From contig JAFGFV010000204.1 of assembly GCA_016930895.1 (NCBI GenBank), positions 1 through 15,503 on the forward strand: a DNA stretch of 15,503 bases, given 5' to 3'. The notes below the pieces were generated by a model, which saw only the letters and a list, made by a program, of their open reading frames with translations, did not search any database and was not told where the DNA came from. The translations under genes and the position numbers were made by a program. Shown here piece after piece: positions 1 through 5,960 of the stretch. This DNA is from Spirochaetales bacterium. GTDB taxonomy: Bacteria > Spirochaetota > Spirochaetia > SZUA-6 > DRHE01. Position 1 is the first letter of the stretch. Every line of letters starts with the position of its first letter.

Positions 1-218
1 CGATAGTCGCGCATGTACGCTGCGAAGATTGCTTTGCGCGCCCTGTCTTTGATCAGTGCTTCCTCAGTGGAGGAGGAGCCCGCAAGAGCCGCCCATCCTT
101 CCTGTTGCAAGTCCTGGCGAAAATCAGCGCGCTTGGCTGCGTAGCGCTTTGCATTCCGGTTGATGTAGGTTGCCAGTTCTGTATTCCGGTAGCATCGAAT
201 GAATTGACTGTTGTTCAA
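1..218 (-). CDS. Partial sigma-70 region 2-like protein (3' end outside window)
   Basis: An open leftward frame runs from a TTG codon at 218 off the left edge (72 complete codons seen). I chose TTG because GGGAG at 225-229 sits 6 bases upstream and no ATG is in frame nearby. Residues 17-45 read as a helix pair ending in ADFRQDLQQEGWAAL (31-45), which resembles the region 2.1-2.2 signature of sigma-70 factors, where an acidic residue, Leu, Gln and Glu follow a basic helix. If so, it would bind RNA polymerase and could direct transcription of element genes. It starts 20 bases after the stop of the 130-residue gene and looks like part of the same leftward operon. Region 4 is not in view, so the family assignment is an inference from a short similarity. 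It could be another helical DNA-binding protein. Confidence 0.5.
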   Translation of the reverse strand, partial: MNNSQFIRCYRNTELATYINRNAKRYAAKRADFRQDLQQEGWAALAGSSSTEEALIKDRARKAIFAAYMRDY

Positions 219-238
219 ATCACTCTCCCGTGAATAGC

Positions 239-631
239 CTACTTCGTGTAGACACTGGCCGAACAGAAATCAATCAGCCCGCGGACTAGATTCTTGCGCC
301 AACCCCCGAAATAGCAGAGGAGCTTATTGAGCGCTGCGTCAGAGGTTGGAGCTGGTCGTTCGAACATCTTTGCACGATCGGTCTCGATCCAGAATGCTGT
401 GCCGTCTTCGTTCAGGGTGTAATTGTCGGGAATTTCGCTCAGCGCCTCCCGCAATCTCTTTGCGAGTTCCGACGCCTCAGCTTCGGTCACGGGATCGGAG
501 GGCGACCAGTGACACGGACCGTAACTGTTGCTGAGGTCAATCAGTTTGCTCCGCGAGAGGTTGAATTCCTCGCAGTTGAAGTCACCTGGATAGCATACTC
601 TGATTCTCTCTGACTCCGTTTCGTTCTCCAT
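239..631 (-). CDS. Hypothetical protein, 130 aa, mobile-element cargo
   Basis: I do not recognise this family. The start is ATG at 631 because AAGGAG at 638-643 lies 6 bases upstream; an in-frame ATG at 664 would add 11 residues but would place the start upstream of that ribosome-binding site. The protein is mostly polar, with Cys at 13, 20, 40, 106 and 123, an acidic amphipathic helix at about 48-67 (rich in Glu, Ala, Leu) and a basic-aromatic stretch at 106-118. No signal peptide or membrane segment is visible. It sits between the DUF3102 gene (46 bases upstream) and the sigma-like partial gene (20 bases downstream), all in the same direction, so co-transcription is likely. The good ribosome-binding site and codon-like composition support a real gene. 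No function can be assigned. Confidence 0.7.
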   Translation of the reverse strand: MENETESERIRVCYPGDFNCEEFNLSRSKLIDLSNSYGPCHWSPSDPVTEAEASELAKRLREALSEIPDNYTLNEDGTAFWIETDRAKMFERPAPTSDAALNKLLCYFGGWRKNLVRGLIDFCSASVYTK

Positions 632-676
632 CTTGCTCTCCTTGCGTGCGATGCCCGCCGGCAATTTGTTGACTTC

Positions 677-1369
677 TTATGTGAGCCAGTCGGCATATTC
701 CGACTTCCTGATCTCTTCGAACATCTCGAGCATGTTTTGCTGCATTTCTGGCGAGGGCGTTTTGTTTTCTGCGGCCAGGTAGAACTGAGTTGCCCAATAG
801 AAATACAGGGATACCCAGGCATGCATGCGAATAACGGATTCCAGCTCTTCCTCTTGAGACAAATTGTCACTCGGCTTGCCCCGCATCATCGGCAATAACT
901 TGCCCGGATGGGTTTCGTGATATTTCATTTGAACGCTGGCCATCGTTACCATCATCGATTCAAGGTCTTTGTCTTTGGGTTTCGGAATCGCCCCGCCGTC
1001 CAAAAGGCTGTAGTAACAGGCCACAGATTCCGCCAGAAGGGGCCAGACCGTCTGCAGGATTTCCGTTTCCGAAGTTTCCTCTTTCGGGGCCACCAGGTAC
1101 TTTCTGGCTTCGCTCAAATCGGCAACACTTGCCGTTTTCAATTCGTCCCGTCGGTCGTAGAAGCGCATATAATCGCGGGCCAGCCGTTCCGAGAAAGGAC
1201 AGTTTGCCTCAACCCAGGGCAACCATTTTCCATGTGTCAGGCCAGCCTTTTGCTCCGTCAAGAGCTGGCCGATTCGGATTGCCCTATCAAGGGTCATTTT
1301 GAGATAGCCCCCGATCTCGTTGTGAAGCCGACAGATTTCGGACACTCGGCTTTTCTCTATGTCATTCAT
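677..1369 (-). CDS. DUF3102-type protein, 230 aa
   Basis: The N-terminal half carries the signature of the DUF3102 family, found in phage-like and other mobile elements: a long helix with IRIGQLLTEQK (31-41), followed by HGKWLPWVEANCPFSERLA (46-64) and a YMRFYDRRDEL segment (67-77). The family's biochemical role is unknown; the HGxWxxW and SExxAxxYM pattern looks like a helical DNA-interaction fold, which is inference. The C-terminal half (100-230) is helical, rich in Met and Glu, and has no motif I recognise. I chose ATG at 1369 because this is where family similarity begins; the frame is open to 1462, but the extra 31 residues overlap the upstream excisionase gene and look like translated noise. 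A GGGGAG lies 14 bases upstream and an AGGG only 2 bases upstream, so the ribosome-binding site is not ideal. The gene starts 23 bases after the excisionase stop. Confidence 0.8.
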   Translation of the reverse strand: MNDIEKSRVSEICRLHNEIGGYLKMTLDRAIRIGQLLTEQKAGLTHGKWLPWVEANCPFSERLARDYMRFYDRRDELKTASVADLSEARKYLVAPKEETSETEILQTVWPLLAESVACYYSLLDGGAIPKPKDKDLESMMVTMASVQMKYHETHPGKLLPMMRGKPSDNLSQEEELESVIRMHAWVSLYFYWATQFYLAAENKTPSPEMQQNMLEMFEEIRKSEYADWLT

Positions 1370-1392
1370 ATCCCTGTAAGTCTCCCCTGAAG

Positions 1393-1569
1393 TTATCGTG
1401 CCTTCACTGCCTGTTCCTCGAGCCAGCGTTCGAGGTCCGCTTCCCGGAATAGCACCCGGCAACCAATCTTGACGTGCGGTATCCTCCGGCGGGCCGCTAG
1501 GGCATAGAGGTTGCTCTTCGAGATCCGGAGGAGGTCTGCCGCCTCACTGATTGTCAGAAGGTGTGTCAC
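1393..1569 (-). CDS. Excisionase-type helix-turn-helix protein, 58 aa
   Basis: A small frame from GTG at 1569 to TAA at 1393-1395 encodes a classic single-domain winged helix-turn-helix of the HTH_17/excisionase (AlpA- and MerR-like) type. It begins LLTISEAADLLRISKSNLYAL (starting at residue 4), followed by a wing RIPHVKIGCRVLFREADLERWLEEQ. The Ser-Lys in the recognition helix and the closing DLERWL motif are typical. GAGGGAG lies 7 bases upstream of the GTG. The start overlaps the 3' end of the preceding coiled-coil gene by 26 bases, suggesting translational coupling. In elements with tyrosine recombinases such proteins act as directionality factors promoting excision, or as regulators of the integrase; position two genes after the integrase supports that role, but it is inferred. 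Confidence 0.88.
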   Translation of the reverse strand: MTHLLTISEAADLLRISKSNLYALAARRRIPHVKIGCRVLFREADLERWLEEQAVKAR

Positions 1570-1936
1570 CCCTGCGCTCCCTCAGTTCCGTCTCCAGCTT
1601 CCGGATACGCGCGTCAATCTCTCGCTTCATTTTCACCATTTCTTCAGGTAGCTGATCGAGCACCTTCTGCCGCTGCTCGATGAACTCCGACTTCGGATTC
1701 TCAATGAACCTCGCCTTGATTTCTTGGACCGACAACCCCGCTGCAAGGGCTGCTTCAAACCGCTTGCCGCGATTCAGCGTGAAGCTGAGGAAATGCGGGT
1801 CGTGCACAATAGCATCGATCATGATGAAGCGCAGGGCAGTATTGAGACCCATCGTGTGGTCGATTGATTTGAGTTTCTCGAGGAACTGCTGCTTGATCTC
1901 CTCGGGAACGTCCAATGGAATTCTCACCATTCCCAT
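1544..1936 (-). CDS. Ribbon-helix-helix-like N-terminus with C-terminal coiled coil, 130 aa
   Basis: The N-terminus MVRIPLDVP (3-11) looks like a beta strand, followed by helix EEIKQQFLEKLKSID (12-26) and helix LNTALRFIMIDAI (31-43): the layout of a ribbon-helix-helix (CopG/MetJ-like) repressor. Residues 84-122 form a charged, heptad-like coiled coil rich in Glu, Lys and Arg. Three ATG codons follow in a row (1942, 1939, 1936). GGGAGG lies 1 base before the first and 7 before the third, so I take the third. A promoter at 1978-2006 and a perfect palindrome at 1956-1972 over the predicted transcription start lie directly upstream, which suits an autoregulated DNA-binding protein. Its stop lies inside the next gene. 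It is not a recognised family and the fold is predicted by eye. Confidence 0.7.
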   Translation of the reverse strand: MGMVRIPLDVPEEIKQQFLEKLKSIDHTMGLNTALRFIMIDAIVHDPHFLSFTLNRGKRFEAALAAGLSVQEIKARFIENPKSEFIEQRQKVLDQLPEEMVKMKREIDARIRKLETELRERRGDTPSDNQ

Positions 1937-1955
1937 CATCATACCTCCCGTATAA

Positions 1956-1972
1956 TGGACGTTGAACGTCCA
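1956..1972. promoter_or_regulatory. Perfect 17-bp palindrome, probable operator
   Basis: TGGACGTT-G-AACGTCCA has 8-base arms with a one-base centre and no mismatch. It begins 5 bases downstream of the -10 box of the leftward promoter, so it covers the expected transcription start and the start of the leader. Symmetric operators of this size at the start point are typical of dimeric repressors such as ribbon-helix-helix proteins; the gene just downstream encodes such a candidate. I found no second copy in the window. Confidence 0.7.
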
Positions 1973-1977
1973 ACGAG

Positions 1978-2006
1978 AATGTACATGAATGTGCGACGAG
2001 TGTCAA
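1978..2006 (-). promoter_or_regulatory. Sigma-70-type promoter for the element's leftward operon
   Basis: On the minus strand a perfect TTGACA (2001-2006) is separated by exactly 17 bases from TACATT (1978-1983), which keeps the three most conserved -10 positions. It lies in the 100-base gap between the integrase stop and the coiled-coil gene. An 8-base palindrome, ATGTACAT (1979-1986), overlaps the -10. It should drive the genes from 1936 leftward. Confidence 0.65.
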
Positions 2007-2039
2007 GCCCCTGAGAAGCTATCTTTTGGCGGGGGGCAA

Positions 2040-3167
2040 CTATCCCTTAAAGAGGCCATCTATGACTCGGGCCTGACCTTGTAGGTCCTGCCCGCTCAGG
2101 TGGCTGTAGCCCCGCTGCACGGCGATATCGCTCCACCCAAAGGCCGCCCGGAGAAGTTCGGGAGAAACCCCTTTGGCGAGCAGCACGCTATGGCTGGAGT
2201 GGCGCAGGCTATGCACGCGGAGTTGTCGAGCCCTCGCGTCGATCCCCAGTGTCCGCATCGCGGTATGGAAGCAGTAATGAGTCCATGAGGCTTTGTGCGG
2301 ATCGCCATTGGGCCGGGAGAACACGAAGGAGTCCGGGAGAACATGCAGACTCTTGGCGCGCCATGTTTTCAGGGCCGTAGCGGTGAATTCGGGAAGGGGA
2401 GTCTCGCGGGTCTTGCCCCATTTCGGCGGAGTAATGCGCCCGTCATTCAATAGTGTCTGTCTGATATATATAACACTGTGCTCGAAATCTACACTACCCC
2501 AGGTCAAGGCGAGGCCCTCGCCTCTCCGGATTCCGGTGGTGAACAGAAGCAGAAAATAGGTATAGGCCTTGTCCGAAATCCAGGGACCGGGGCACTCGCC
2601 GAACATCCGGACGATTTCCTCTTCCGTGAAGGTCCCAGACTCGCGGAGTTGATATTTGATGTTCCCGATTCCGGCGGAGGGGTCCCGCTGGAGTTCCTCC
2701 CGGTACAGTCCCTCCTTGAGGGCGGTCTTCAAGACCATAATGGTGCGATTCACGACGCTCGGGCCGTACTTCGCAGCCAACCGATTGCGGAAGTCAAGGA
2801 TATCGGCGCGGCGGAGATCCTGCACCATGATTTCCGAAATCGAGTCCGGGTTGATCTTGTTCTGGATGAGTTGCCGACAGGCGTGGATATGGTAACTACC
2901 GATGCTCTTGCCCTCGGTGCGGAGACGCTGGACGTGAGGGCACTCGTCGGTATAGAAGGGTTCCAAGTACCGCTTGAGCGATACCTTGCGTCCCGGGGCC
3001 GCTCTGCGCGGCTCTGGAGGCAACTCGTGGAGTTTCTCAGCTATGAAGTCGAGCGCGTCCTGCTTGCTGTCGCAGCCCGTCGTCCGCCAGGTGCTCCACC
3101 CTCGGAGGCGATAATAGAAGATTCCACTGCGGTTCCACAAACGGTACAGAGCCGGTGTTCTTGCCAT
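2040..3167 (-). CDS. int: Tyrosine recombinase / phage-type integrase, 375 aa
   Basis: This is a full-length site-specific recombinase that would integrate and excise the element. The N-terminal part (about 1-60) includes a short arm-binding-like domain; a core-binding SAM-like domain spans about 64-165; the catalytic domain spans about 178-365. Catalytic residues are visible in the expected order: Arg214 in TGIRRGE, a Lys (249 or 252) in the PPKWGKTRETPLP hairpin, His319 and Arg322 in VHSLRHS, Trp345 in the GW position, and the nucleophile Tyr354 in QRGYSHL. No active-site residue is missing. ATG at 3167 has GGAGGG 9 bases upstream. It is the rightmost gene of the element and reads inward, so the nearer attachment site should lie in 3168-3300. 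Base composition is lower in G+C than the genes to its right. Confidence 0.95.
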   Translation of the reverse strand: MARTPALYRLWNRSGIFYYRLRGWSTWRTTGCDSKQDALDFIAEKLHELPPEPRRAAPGRKVSLKRYLEPFYTDECPHVQRLRTEGKSIGSYHIHACRQLIQNKINPDSISEIMVQDLRRADILDFRNRLAAKYGPSVVNRTIMVLKTALKEGLYREELQRDPSAGIGNIKYQLRESGTFTEEEIVRMFGECPGPWISDKAYTYFLLLFTTGIRRGEGLALTWGSVDFEHSVIYIRQTLLNDGRITPPKWGKTRETPLPEFTATALKTWRAKSLHVLPDSFVFSRPNGDPHKASWTHYCFHTAMRTLGIDARARQLRVHSLRHSSHSVLLAKGVSPELLRAAFGWSDIAVQRGYSHLSGQDLQGQARVIDGLFKG

Positions 3168-3297
3168 TTGTCTACACCCTCCATACCATCTACAGTACTA
3201 CACTCTGTAAGTTTTTGCAATACCTGAAGTTAGTTTTTTACCGACTAAGCTACAGGGGAACGCACAACGCTGAAATTAGACAAATCCGAATTGAATG
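3168..3297. other. Probable right end of the mobile element (attachment-site region)
   Basis: This 130-base gap between the integrase start and the GNAT stop is where composition changes from AT-leaning to strongly G+C rich. Integrases of this type usually lie next to one end of their element, so the attachment site is expected here. No tRNA gene or clear core repeat can be identified because the other element end is outside the window. A weak inverted repeat (TACAG and CTGTA around a 9-base spacer) lies just upstream of the integrase start. Confidence 0.45.
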
Positions 3298-3301
3298 TCA
3301 A
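3273..3301 (-). promoter_or_regulatory. Candidate promoter for the integrase
   Basis: On the minus strand, TTGACA (3296-3301) is followed after 17 bases by TAATTT (3273-3278), which keeps the first, second and last -10 positions. It would start transcription about 100 bases before the integrase ATG. The -35 box includes the TGA stop codon of the GNAT gene (3298-3300), so the promoter straddles the junction between chromosome and element. Confidence 0.45.
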
Positions 3302-3939
3302 GTGGCCGGAGGCTGCCTACTGGATGGCTCCGTGCCGGGAGACCCTGGAGGAGATGCCCCGGAGGAACCACGCGACGCCTCAGCTGCCACGGCCGCCCCG
3401 TCGGGCAGATCGATCTCCGCCTCGATCATGCCTCCCGTGCGAGGCTGCAGGCGGGCGCCCACCCGTTCCAGGACGTGGAGCATCCGCGTGTTGGTGCCCT
3501 GCACGTAGCCCCGCAGCACCCGGATCCCCCGCTCGCCAGCCGCGGCCATCAGGACCCGCAGCAGAAGGCTTCCGATCCCCTGGTCCTGGTAGTCGTCCAC
3601 CACCGTGATGGCGAACTCCGCCACGTCGGCGCCGCGCTTGAGGCGGATGCAGCGGGCCACGGCTACCCCCGGCTTGTCCGGATGTCCCTCGTCCCGAACG
3701 CCCACGGCCACGTGGTCGACCTGGTCCACCTCGGTGAGGTAGCGCAGCTGCCCTTCCGTCAGGCGGCGGATCGGGCTGGCGAACCTCAGCCAGCGGGACA
3801 GGGTCGAAAGGCGCAGGAACCCTTTTCGAAGCTCTTCGCGGTCCGAGGGCTCCAGGTACCGCAGCAGCACCGTGGTTCCGCTCTTGAGCGTGCGGGTGAA
3901 GGGTAGGGGGGGCGGCGCTCCTGCGGGTTCGGGCTTCAC
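3298..3939 (-). CDS. GNAT-family acetyltransferase, likely protein-lysine acetyltransferase (Pat-like), 213 aa
   Basis: A single GNAT domain spans about 14-178. The acetyl-CoA-binding motif A is QDQGIG (118-123) followed by SLLLRVLMAAA. The N-terminal part has LSRWLRFASPIRRLTEGQLRYLTEVD (48-73, shown in part), the form seen in the GNAT domains of Pat/YfiQ-type protein acetyltransferases. The start is GTG at 3939, overlapping the sirtuin TGA by 4 bases (GTGA), so the two are translationally coupled. The frame is open much further upstream, but that part only mirrors the sirtuin gene. The last ~33 residues (181-213) are a Ser, Gly, Pro and Ala-rich tail without domain character; the stop codon lies at the mobile-element junction. 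Substrate is inferred from the sirtuin partner and is not certain; a small-molecule acetyltransferase is possible. Confidence 0.88.
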   Translation of the reverse strand: MKPEPAGAPPPLPFTRTLKSGTTVLLRYLEPSDREELRKGFLRLSTLSRWLRFASPIRRLTEGQLRYLTEVDQVDHVAVGVRDEGHPDKPGVAVARCIRLKRGADVAEFAITVVDDYQDQGIGSLLLRVLMAAAGERGIRVLRGYVQGTNTRMLHVLERVGARLQPRTGGMIEAEIDLPDGAAVAAEASRGSSGASPPGSPGTEPSSRQPPAT

Positions 3940-4697
3940 GACTGCATGGCCTCCTCGATCCGCTGGAGAGCCTCCGTCGCCGGCAGCTGGATGAACAGGT
4001 CGGAGATGCTCTCGGTGAAGGTGGACTGCCGTGGGTTGATCTCCACGATTGTGGCTCCCTGCTGCGCCGCCTGGATCGGGATCCCGCCCGCGGGGTAGAC
4101 CTCGCCGGTTGACCCGATCACGAGCATCACGTCGGTCCTGCGGGCCGCCTGGGCGGATCGGGACCAGGCGAGATCGGGGATCCCCTCTCCGAAGAAGACG
4201 ATGTCCGGTTTGAGGATCCCGCCGCATCGACAGCGCGGGGGGAGCGCCTGGAGGCGGGCAGGGTCCGCGGGAACCGTCTCTCCGCAGTCCAGGCAGCGCA
4301 GGGTGCGCGAGTTGCCGTGGAACTCGACGACGTTCCGGGAGCCGGCCAGGTGGTGGAGGTTATCGATGTTCTGGGTAATCAGGACTTTCAGCAGCCCCTT
4401 CTCCTCCAGACGGGCCAGGACCCGGTGCCCCTCGTTGGGCCGCGCCTCGGCGAAGCTGTCGTAGAAGATCTCCTTGAGCGTTTCCCAGCACTCCTGCGGG
4501 TGCCGATGAAAGTAGTCGAGCTCCAGCTTGCGGGGATCATATCGGCTCCACAGCCCGCCGGGGCCGCGAAATGGGGGCACGCCGCTTTCCACCGAGATGC
4601 CGGCGCCCGTGAAGGCGCTCAGGTAACGGGCTTCGCGGACGAGCCGCACCGCCTCCTGGATGGGCGGGGAATCGTCGCGTTGGCGCTTTGCAGCCAC
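3936..4697 (-). CDS. cobB: Sirtuin: NAD-dependent protein deacetylase (CobB/Sir2 family), 253 aa
   Basis: This enzyme removes acetyl groups from protein lysines using NAD. Motifs appear in family order: GAGIS (31-35), GVPPFRG (39-45), TQNIDNLH (108-115), catalytic His127 in FHG, a zinc site of Cys135, Cys138, Cys156 and Cys158, FFGE (168-171), GSTGEV (195-200) and NP (221-222). The second zinc pair is Cys-x-Cys instead of the usual Cys-x2-Cys. The Tyr-x2-Arg pair that marks desuccinylases is absent (Tyr79 is followed by Phe82), favouring deacetylation. The start is GTG at 4697 with no ribosome-binding site; a promoter ends 5 bases before it, suggesting a leaderless mRNA. The next gene is a GNAT overlapping the stop. 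Length is normal for the family. Confidence 0.95.
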   Translation of the reverse strand: MAAKRQRDDSPPIQEAVRLVREARYLSAFTGAGISVESGVPPFRGPGGLWSRYDPRKLELDYFHRHPQECWETLKEIFYDSFAEARPNEGHRVLARLEEKGLLKVLITQNIDNLHHLAGSRNVVEFHGNSRTLRCLDCGETVPADPARLQALPPRCRCGGILKPDIVFFGEGIPDLAWSRSAQAARRTDVMLVIGSTGEVYPAGGIPIQAAQQGATIVEINPRQSTFTESISDLFIQLPATEALQRIEEAMQS

Positions 4698-4702
4698 GAG
4701 AC

Positions 4703-4731
4703 ATCTTTGCCGCGGAGCGAGCGGCTGTCAA
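4703..4731 (-). promoter_or_regulatory. Candidate promoter of the sirtuin-GNAT operon
   Basis: On the minus strand, a perfect TTGACA (4726-4731) is separated by 17 bases from AAAGAT (4703-4708). The predicted transcription start coincides with the GTG at 4697. The weak -10 lowers confidence; the perfect -35, the spacing and the absence of a ribosome-binding site support it. The 96-base gap also holds the upstream region of mscS, which reads the other way. Confidence 0.5.
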
Positions 4732-4793
4732 GAAGTCCGCCGGCAGGACAGCGAGAGGTCATCGACAGCCCGCAGGCTGCCGAAAAGTAAAGC

Positions 4794-5960
4794 GTGATCG
4801 ACCTGGTACGCGCATTTCTGACCTCGCCCCTGGAGTTGGGCGGGATACGGTTCTCCTTCAGCCTCCTGGACGCGGTCTTGCAGTTCGCGCTGCCGATCGT
4901 GGCGCTGTTCGTGGCCCAGCGCCTGATCCTCTCGCTCCTGGTGCGGCGGCTGATCCTGGGGCGGCTCAAAATCTCGGACCAAGCCAAGGAGCAGGCCTAT
5001 CGACGCACGCGCCTGGTCCTGCGCATCGTGGTCTCCCTGGCGGTCCTGTTCGTGGTCCTGGGCTTCTTCGGGGCGGAGATGGGGCGTTACCTCGCGCGGG
5101 CGTGGGAGGTACTGACCACGCCGTTTGCCACCGCCGGGTCCTCCCGCATCTCCGTCATCACCATCGTGCTGGCCATCCCCGTCTTCTTCCTGGCCTCGTG
5201 GGTCAGCAAGCTTGCCAAGCGTTTCCTCGACTCGACGGTGCTGCATCGGGTGGGCATCAGCGATGCGGTGCGCTTCACGCTCTCCAGCCTGCTGCGCTAC
5301 GGCATCCTGATCCTGGCGGTCCTGATCGGCCTGTCCTTCATCGGCATCAACCTGTCCTCCCTCACGGTCCTGTTCGGGGTGCTGGGCATCGGTCTGGGCT
5401 TCGGCCTGCAGAACGTGGTGGCCAACTACGTCGCCGGGCTAATCATCTTTTTCGAACGTCCGGTCAAGGAGGGGGACCGCATCGTGGTGGAGGGGGTGGT
5501 GGGGGACGTGGTGCAGATCCGCCTTCGCTCCACGGTGATCAACACCCTGACTAACGAAACCATCATCGTGCCGAACAGCAATCTGGTCAGCAGCCCGGTG
5601 CACAACTACTCCCACGAGGACAAGCGCATCGTCGTGGAGAGCAAGGTGCAGGTGGCGTACGGCACAGATCTGGACCAGGCCGTAGAGGTGCTCCAGGAGG
5701 TAGGATCGCGCAACCCCTACGGCGTCTCCGATCCTCCGCCGCGGGTGCTGGTTCTGGCCTTCGCGGACTCAGGGATAGAGCTTGCCCTGTGGACCTGGAT
5801 CGAGCTGGCCACCAACAAGGTGGTCGCGGCTTCCTGGTCGAACCTGGAGATCTGGCGGGCCTTCCGGAAGGCCGGTATCGTGATTCCGTTCCCGCAGGTG
5901 GATCTCCACGTGATCGAGCCGGTGGAGCTGCGGACCGCTCCCTCTCAGCCCAAGGGGTAG
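4794..5960 (+). CDS. mscS: Small-conductance mechanosensitive channel, MscS family, 388 aa
   Basis: This membrane channel opens under tension during hypo-osmotic shock and releases solutes. Predicted helices lie at about 24-50, 72-92, 118-138 and 165-188, followed by the pore-lining helix with its Gly-rich stretch FGVLGIGLGFGLQNVVANY (194-212). The conserved beta domain follows, with ERPVKEGDRI (221-230) and VPNSNLVSSPVHNYS (259-273). A C-terminal cytoplasmic domain runs to 375. Four helices before the pore helix make it longer than the three-helix E. coli MscS. The start is GTG at 4794, with a poor ribosome-binding site; no better start lies nearby. It is divergent from the sirtuin operon and convergent with lysO, whose 3' end it overlaps by 16 bases. 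The symbol reflects the family; it may be a paralogue with other gating. Confidence 0.92.
   Translation: MIDLVRAFLTSPLELGGIRFSFSLLDAVLQFALPIVALFVAQRLILSLLVRRLILGRLKISDQAKEQAYRRTRLVLRIVVSLAVLFVVLGFFGAEMGRYLARAWEVLTTPFATAGSSRISVITIVLAIPVFFLASWVSKLAKRFLDSTVLHRVGISDAVRFTLSSLLRYGILILAVLIGLSFIGINLSSLTVLFGVLGIGLGFGLQNVVANYVAGLIIFFERPVKEGDRIVVEGVVGDVVQIRLRSTVINTLTNETIIVPNSNLVSSPVHNYSHEDKRIVVESKVQVAYGTDLDQAVEVLQEVGSRNPYGVSDPPPRVLVLAFADSGIELALWTWIELATNKVVAASWSNLEIWRAFRKAGIVIPFPQVDLHVIEPVELRTAPSQPKG

Noticed and set aside
2478..3227. Rightward 249-codon frame opposite the integrase
   Set aside because: Antisense shadow: no motifs and no ribosome-binding site, while the opposite strand has a complete catalytic integrase.
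3225..3262. tRNA D-arm-like stretch on the minus strand (GTAGCTTAGTCGGTA) near the element end
   Set aside because: The D-stem does not close, and no anticodon arm, T-arm or acceptor stem can be folded around it. It is probably chance, though a decayed tRNA target site cannot be fully excluded.
3940..4227. N-terminal extension of the GNAT reading frame
   Set aside because: It overlaps the sirtuin gene in another frame and is Arg/Gly/Asp-rich noise; the GTG at 3939 fits a coupled start.
4755..4780. Small hairpin CAGCC-cgca-GGCTG just before mscS
   Set aside because: A 5-base stem in G+C-rich DNA is expected by chance, and it has no T-run to be a terminator.
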